Assembly (NCBI GenBank): GCA_013298675.1
Contig: JAAFIJ010000094.1
Location: 1 to 8,730, forward strand
Length of the DNA stretch: 8,730 nucleotides
Source of the DNA: Rhodobacterales bacterium
Lineage (GTDB): Bacteria > Pseudomonadota > Alphaproteobacteria > Rhodobacterales > Rhodobacteraceae
Reading direction: 5' to 3'
The translations under genes and the position numbers were made by a program. This document shows, one piece after another, positions 5,213-8,730 of the stretch (its first letter is position 1; the number at the start of each line of letters is the position of its first letter). The notes under the pieces were generated by a model. That model had not been told where the DNA came from and made no database searches. It was given only the letters and a program-made list of their open reading frames with translations.

Positions 5213-6021
5213 TCGGGGCGCGACCACAGGAACAACCCTTCGGCCTGCGCTACAGCGATCATCTGCGGAAGATCTAGGCAGATCACCCCACCTGCCTGCC
5301 ACCCGACCCCTTGCAGGCCCGCAGCGGCAGCCAGCCTAATCGTCTCAACCCCCAAAGCAGGCATGTCGATGGCCATGTTCTGACCGGGCTTGGGCGCCTT
5401 ATAAAAGATACCACGCCCCTTAAGCGGATCGGGGCGAAGGCTGGGGTCGAGCATGGCCACAGCGCGCAACATCGCGTCGGTGCCGGGTAATGCCTCTACC
5501 GCCAGACACAAGCCTTGGGCCACCACCGCACCCTGCCCCACATCGACGGCCCCAAGAGCGGCCACGATCTGGGCGGCACGATCAGCGTCACTGCGCGACG
5601 TATCGTTCAATTCGCCCGCGTAAACGCCGGCACCGGGGGCAAGGTTTGGCGCAAGTTGTGCGGCCCCGGCAATTTCAAACCCGTGTTCAGTAAAAATCGC
5701 CAGAACTTCGCGTAAGGTGGCATCATCCCCGCCCTGCAGCGCGGCCAAAAGGCGCGGCACCATGGTCGCTGTAGCTGGGTCAAACAAAGATGGATCAAGC
5801 CGCGGGCGCTGCACTGCACCTGCAAAGCAAACTGTCGTGACGCCTTGATCTTCAAGATAGCGCAAAAAAAGCACCAGACGCTCAACCCGAAAAACCTGAT
5901 CAACCTTCAGATCTTGCGGTACAAATCCATCAAGCGCGCACACAAGCGGTGGCGGCGTCAGCGCGTCGAACACCGCCTTTGGCAACAGACCTTTTCCTGC
6001 TATGATCGCTGTTTTGGTCAT
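5209..6021 (-). CDS. lpxI: UDP-2,3-diacylglucosamine pyrophosphatase LpxI (DUF1009)
   Basis: Hydrolyses UDP-2,3-diacylglucosamine to lipid X and UMP, the step done by LpxH in enterobacteria. LpxI is the unrelated enzyme used by alphaproteobacteria, and it attacks the beta phosphate. The 270-residue product starts with TAIIAGKGLLP (4-14), typical of the N-terminal domain. VCFAGAVQRPRL (64-75) and GGDDATLREV (97-106) follow, then the C-terminal catalytic region with KGRGIFYKAPKPGQNMAIDMPALG. D219 in AIDMPALG is the likely counterpart of the catalytic aspartate (D225) of Caulobacter LpxI; I aligned this from memory. QAGGVICLD is the usual ending. It overlaps lpxA upstream and lpxB downstream by ATGA (four bases each), placing substrate supplier and product user on one coupled transcript. 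Confidence 0.93.
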   Translation of the reverse strand: MTKTAIIAGKGLLPKAVFDALTPPPLVCALDGFVPQDLKVDQVFRVERLVLFLRYLEDQGVTTVCFAGAVQRPRLDPSLFDPATATMVPRLLAALQGGDDATLREVLAIFTEHGFEIAGAAQLAPNLAPGAGVYAGELNDTSRSDADRAAQIVAALGAVDVGQGAVVAQGLCLAVEALPGTDAMLRAVAMLDPSLRPDPLKGRGIFYKAPKPGQNMAIDMPALGVETIRLAAAAGLQGVGWQAGGVICLDLPQMIAVAQAEGLFLWSRPE

Positions 6022-6815
6022 TTTGGCGCCAAGAAACTACGGTCCGACTGCGACAGGATAAAGTCTGTCATTTCACGCACATAGTTGCTTTCGGTTTCTT
6101 CTGCCAAGCGGCGCGCCCGGTCCAGAAAACTGCCCTCGCCTTGCGCCAGCATTTGATAGGCCGCGCGCATTGCAGTGATGTCAGCACGTTCAACGCCGCG
6201 ACGTTTCAGACCGACAAGGTTCAACCCGTCCAAGATGCCGCGCGGCCCCTGTACCAAACCATAAGGCAGCACGTCATTGGTCACCATGGTGACAGCACCA
6301 ATGATCGCCCCGTGGCCCACGCGCACAAATTGATGAATGCCCGACAGACCGCCCACGATAACGTCATCACCAATCACACAGTGCCCCGCGATGGCCACTT
6401 GGTTTGCCAAGATCACCCGGTTGCCCAAAACCGCGTCATGGCCGACATGCGCACCCGTCATCAACAGGCAATCATCGCCCACTCGGGTCAACCCGCCGCC
6501 ACCTTCGGTGCCCGTGTTCAGCGTGGCCCCTTCGCGAATGCGGCAGCGCGCACCGACGATCAGCCGAGTCTTTTCGCCCTTGAACTTAAGATCTTGTGGA
6601 ATCTCCCCCACGGTCGCGAAAGGGAAAATCACTGTATCAGGGCCAACCTCGGTCACGCCTGTCACCACGGCATGGGATTTCACATGGACCCCTGTGCCCA
6701 GAACCACATCGGGCCCGACAAAGCAAAACGGCCCAATCGTAGCCCCTGCGCCGATTGTCGCCCCTTGCTCTATCACAGCAGATGGGTGCACCTTTGCCTC
6801 AGGCGAAATGGTCAT
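6018..6815 (-). CDS. lpxA: UDP-N-acetylglucosamine O-acyltransferase LpxA
   Basis: First step of lipid A synthesis: transfers an R-3-hydroxyacyl chain from acyl carrier protein to the 3-OH of UDP-GlcNAc; a soluble homotrimer. The 265 residues (family about 255-265) begin with left-handed beta-helix hexapeptide repeats (about 8-190), with GPFCFVGPDV, GEIPQDLKFKGE (70-81), IREGATLNTGT and MTGAHVGHDAVLGN. H126 is the equivalent of the E. coli catalytic H125, and H123 of H122. The segment HQFVRVGHGAIIGAV follows, then LVGLKRRGV (200-208), leading into the C-terminal helical domain. The acyl-chain ruler position (G173 in E. coli) appears to be alanine A174 here. The start lies three bases after the fabZ stop, with AAAGG eight bases upstream inside fabZ. 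It overlaps lpxI by four bases. Confidence 0.97.
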   Translation of the reverse strand: MTISPEAKVHPSAVIEQGATIGAGATIGPFCFVGPDVVLGTGVHVKSHAVVTGVTEVGPDTVIFPFATVGEIPQDLKFKGEKTRLIVGARCRIREGATLNTGTEGGGGLTRVGDDCLLMTGAHVGHDAVLGNRVILANQVAIAGHCVIGDDVIVGGLSGIHQFVRVGHGAIIGAVTMVTNDVLPYGLVQGPRGILDGLNLVGLKRRGVERADITAMRAAYQMLAQGEGSFLDRARRLAEETESNYVREMTDFILSQSDRSFLAPK

Positions 6816-6818
6816 CCC

Positions 6819-7301
6819 TTAGGCCTTTGCCAAATCGAACATGGCGGTAAAGGTTGCTTCACACGCCAACTCGCCATCGACCATTGCGCGGCCTTCAAAT
6901 TTCCAGACCTTGCCACCACCGCGAAGCGCCTTGACGTGCAATTCCATCACATCACCCGGCACAACCTTGCGGCGGAATTTTACCCCGTCGACGCCCATAA
7001 AGAACACTTTGGCGTTTTTATCGACCAAGTCCATCGAAAGCCCGACCAGAATCCCAGACGTTTGCGCCATCGCTTCTATGATCATCACGCCGGGAAAAAC
7101 CGGCATTCCGGGGAAGTGACCGGTGAACTGCGGCTCATTCATCGTAACCGCCTTGATGCCCACACAAGAAATGTTTGGGACAATATCGCGGACCTTATCA
7201 ATCAACAAAAACGGATAGCGATGCGGGATGATGCGCATGATCAGCGCGATATCTGCTTGTGTTACGGGCGCAGAGGCTGGGTGTGCGGCGTCTGTGGTCA
7301 T
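6819..7301 (-). CDS. fabZ: 3-hydroxyacyl-[acyl-carrier-protein] dehydratase FabZ
   Basis: Dehydrates R-3-hydroxyacyl-ACP to trans-2-enoyl-ACP in type II fatty acid elongation, competing with LpxA for the same hydroxyacyl-ACP pool, which explains its place in lipid A operons. The 160 residues form a hot-dog fold with IMRIIPHRYPFLLIDKV (21-37) and the active-site segment FTGHFPGMPVFPGVMIIEAM, containing catalytic H62 and E76. FRRKVVPGD (109-117) and the C-terminal strand ACEATFTAMF follow. Length is near the family's usual 145-160, with a short polar N-terminal extension of about 15 residues. The start at 7301 has GGAG five bases upstream. It is separated from skp by 86 bp and followed by lpxA after three bases. 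Confidence 0.97.
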   Translation of the reverse strand: MTTDAAHPASAPVTQADIALIMRIIPHRYPFLLIDKVRDIVPNISCVGIKAVTMNEPQFTGHFPGMPVFPGVMIIEAMAQTSGILVGLSMDLVDKNAKVFFMGVDGVKFRRKVVPGDVMELHVKALRGGGKVWKFEGRAMVDGELACEATFTAMFDLAKA

Positions 7302-7387
7302 TGGGGCTCCATCTGTCTGGCCCTCTTTGTGGGGCGTAACCCTTTGCTAGCAACAAGCGGCCAGCGAAACAAGCCAATCTGCCCGTA
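7302..7387 (-). other. 86-bp skp-fabZ intergenic gap
   Basis: The only sizeable gap inside the bam-lpx run. On the minus strand it contains the fabZ Shine-Dalgarno (GGAG at 7310-7307) and a short imperfect stem GCTGGC...GCTAGC without a U-tract. No convincing promoter or terminator is visible, so the genes either side are probably still on one transcript. This is the place where lpxD would sit in many other Proteobacteria. Confidence 0.4.
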
Positions 7388-7960
7388 TTAGGGTGCCGTC
7401 AGTGGTAACTTGGTGCCGTCATTCAGCACAGAGTCAATGCGGGCAATGGCCTGATCGGTGATATCCACCGACCCCAACGAGATGACAATGGTGGACTTGT
7501 CCAAAATGACCACCGCCCCCAATTCCACCATTAAGTCACCCAACAAAGGGGCGATTTTTTCAAAGAAGCGCTTACGCTCTTGTTCAATCTGTGTTGTCAA
7601 ATTGCGTGACTTGGCCTCTTGCGCCGCGCGCAGATCTTCGACCTTTTTATCAAAAGCATCAGCCAGATCACGAAATGCTGTTGGTTCCATTGTGAGGCGT
7701 TTTTCGGTTAGCTGCCCCTCTTCGTCGGCCAAGGCGTCCTGAATTTTCTGATTTTCAGCCGCCAAAGCTGCCAGATCCTGCTCAAACCGCTTGGAAATCG
7801 CGTTGCCAACGGCCGTCTCGGAAAATAGCCGCCCTTGCTCTATGACCACAACAGAGTTGCCGGATTTTGCCGCAAGTTGCGCTTGCGCCGGGGCATTTGC
7901 TGGCAACCACAGCATCAAGGCCATAGCAGCCAACACCAAACCTGATTTCAGGCGAACCAT
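7388..7960 (-). CDS. skp: OmpH/Skp-family periplasmic chaperone
   Basis: Periplasmic holdase that escorts unfolded outer-membrane proteins to the BAM complex. The 190 residues start with a clear Sec signal peptide: MVRLK, then a hydrophobic core LVLAAMALMLWLP, and a likely cleavage after AQA at residue 27. The mature part begins with the family strand VVVIEQGRLFSETAVGNAIS. A long charged alpha-helical coiled-coil section follows (about 56-135, rich in E, K, Q, A), then returning strands GAVVILDKSTIVIS and DITDQAIARID, the usual OmpH/Skp layout. It overlaps the bamA stop by one base (TGATG) and has no Shine-Dalgarno of its own, so it is likely translated by coupling to bamA. The functional assignment rests on family pattern and operon position, as sequence conservation in this family is low. 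Confidence 0.92.
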   Translation of the reverse strand: MVRLKSGLVLAAMALMLWLPANAPAQAQLAAKSGNSVVVIEQGRLFSETAVGNAISKRFEQDLAALAAENQKIQDALADEEGQLTEKRLTMEPTAFRDLADAFDKKVEDLRAAQEAKSRNLTTQIEQERKRFFEKIAPLLGDLMVELGAVVILDKSTIVISLGSVDITDQAIARIDSVLNDGTKLPLTAP

Positions 7961-8730
7961 CAGAACTTTGTCGAAATGGTCAGATCGAAGGTTTGCTCTT
8001 TATCATAGGTCTCTTTTTGCAAGGCCTTGCTAAAGTTGAACCTCAGCGGGCCAAGCGGAGTGCCCCACAGAACGGACAGACCCACGACCGAACGCACGCG
8101 CGCGCTGTCGTCTATCGTCCCGGTTCCAGCCGTGTTGTCCAGCGACCAGACCGATCCTACGTCCATGAATGCACCACCGGTGATGCCGTACTCCTCGGGC
8201 AGACCAAGCGGAAAATCAGCCTCGAAGCGCATGACCGCAAAGGCGTTACCACCCAAAGCATCTTTGTTCGTAGAGGTATCGCGTGGCCCAATCCCATTGG
8301 GTTCAAACCCGCGGATCTTGCCGTTGCCAAAGAAGCGATCCGTGATGCGGGTGCTGCCCCCAGACGAATTCAACAAACCGCCTTCAAAGATCGTGCGCAA
8401 GGTCACGTCCTCATTGAAAACTTTCTTTTCCAGCACGGCCAGTGCCTTACTGGACAAGAAGCTTGCGCTTGAGCCGTCGGATGCGACGAAATCCTGCTCA
8501 AATCGCAACAGAACCGTGCCCGTTGGGTCAAGCCCGCCAATCCGCGAATCGTAAGTATAGCTATAACCAATGGCGTTCGTCAGCACACCGCCAAGTGCCG
8601 CATCTGCGGCAATCAACGGCGACGATCCTGGATCGACGTTCAATACCGTATCCATCGCAACCTTGTAGCGCAGTTCCAAACGGCCATTCTGACTGATTGG
8701 AAATTCTATCGCAGGGCTGATCGCAATGTT
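7960..8730 (-). CDS. bamA: BamA outer-membrane protein assembly factor (C-terminal part only)
   Basis: Central Omp85 beta-barrel of the BAM complex, which inserts beta-barrel proteins into the outer membrane. The window holds the last 256 residues plus stop; the frame is open to the right edge, so the POTRA domains and first barrel strands lie outside. Seen: alternating barrel-strand pattern, LEQ-free strand GYSYTYDSR (about 55-63 of the fragment), the Omp85 loop-6 motif IRGF (139-142) followed by EPNGIGPRD, and AFMDVGSVW. The near-C-terminal strand VLWGTPLGPLRFNFSKAL comes next, then ETYDKEQTFDLTISTKF, ending in the terminal phenylalanine beta-signal. Any start codon inside this segment is internal. 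It is immediately followed by skp. Confidence 0.95.
   Translation of the reverse strand, partial: NIAISPAIEFPISQNGRLELRYKVAMDTVLNVDPGSSPLIAADAALGGVLTNAIGYSYTYDSRIGGLDPTGTVLLRFEQDFVASDGSSASFLSSKALAVLEKKVFNEDVTLRTIFEGGLLNSSGGSTRITDRFFGNGKIRGFEPNGIGPRDTSTNKDALGGNAFAVMRFEADFPLGLPEEYGITGGAFMDVGSVWSLDNTAGTGTIDDSARVRSVVGLSVLWGTPLGPLRFNFSKALQKETYDKEQTFDLTISTKF

Noticed and set aside
5213..5302. Extended lpxB N-terminus starting at 5302
   Set aside because: The 30 extra residues are encoded within lpxI in another frame, look like shadow translation, and precede the canonical MKVFLIAGEPSGD start at 5212.
6141..7391. Plus-strand open frame of 416 codons antisense to lpxA and fabZ
   Set aside because: It runs across two well-supported conserved genes on the other strand, its product is rich in His, Arg, Asn and Gln without recognisable domains, and it reflects codon bias of the opposite strand.

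Overview
The window is ordinary core chromosome of an alphaproteobacterium, almost certainly of the order Rhodobacterales (Roseobacter/Rhodobacter type). The reasons are a CtrA response regulator sitting next to its DUF1153/SciP-type inhibitor and beside mnmA and ligA, an LpxI (DUF1009) hydrolase in the lipid A cluster, and a moderately GC-rich coding style. There is no sign of a mobile element, prophage, CRISPR array or RNA gene. Coding density is high and no gap exceeds 180 bp.

Left part (1-2811, all minus strand). Transcription runs right to left through sciP (CtrA inhibitor), ctrA (master cell-cycle/motility response regulator) and ligA (NAD-dependent DNA ligase), which runs off the left edge after 517 codons. 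The 96-bp gap before ctrA carries a near-consensus CtrA box and a GANTC methylation site. The 177-bp gap between ctrA and ligA holds a striking array of six degenerate 20-bp units with dyad symmetry, and a further CtrA-box-like site near ligA.

Middle (2812-4084). A 122-bp divergent intergenic region separates sciP from mnmA (tRNA 2-thiouridylase, plus strand). It contains a good sigma70-type promoter for mnmA and another CtrA-box-like site. mnmA converges on lpxB with only 2 bp between the stop codons, and a short hairpin with a U-tract straddles the junction.

Right part (4070-8730, minus strand). This is the outer-membrane biogenesis/lipid A operon, read bamA (3' end only), skp/ompH, fabZ, lpxA, lpxI, lpxB, with 1- to 4-base overlaps or very short gaps except for 86 bp before fabZ. 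It links beta-barrel insertion (BamA, Skp) with supply and processing of hydroxyacyl chains for lipid A (FabZ, LpxA, LpxI, LpxB). lpxD, which in many Proteobacteria lies between skp and fabZ, is absent here.

I found no new multi-gene system. The observations most worth a second look are the 20-bp dyad repeat array downstream of ctrA and the concentration of CtrA-box-like and GANTC sites in the three intergenic regions of the ctrA/sciP neighbourhood.
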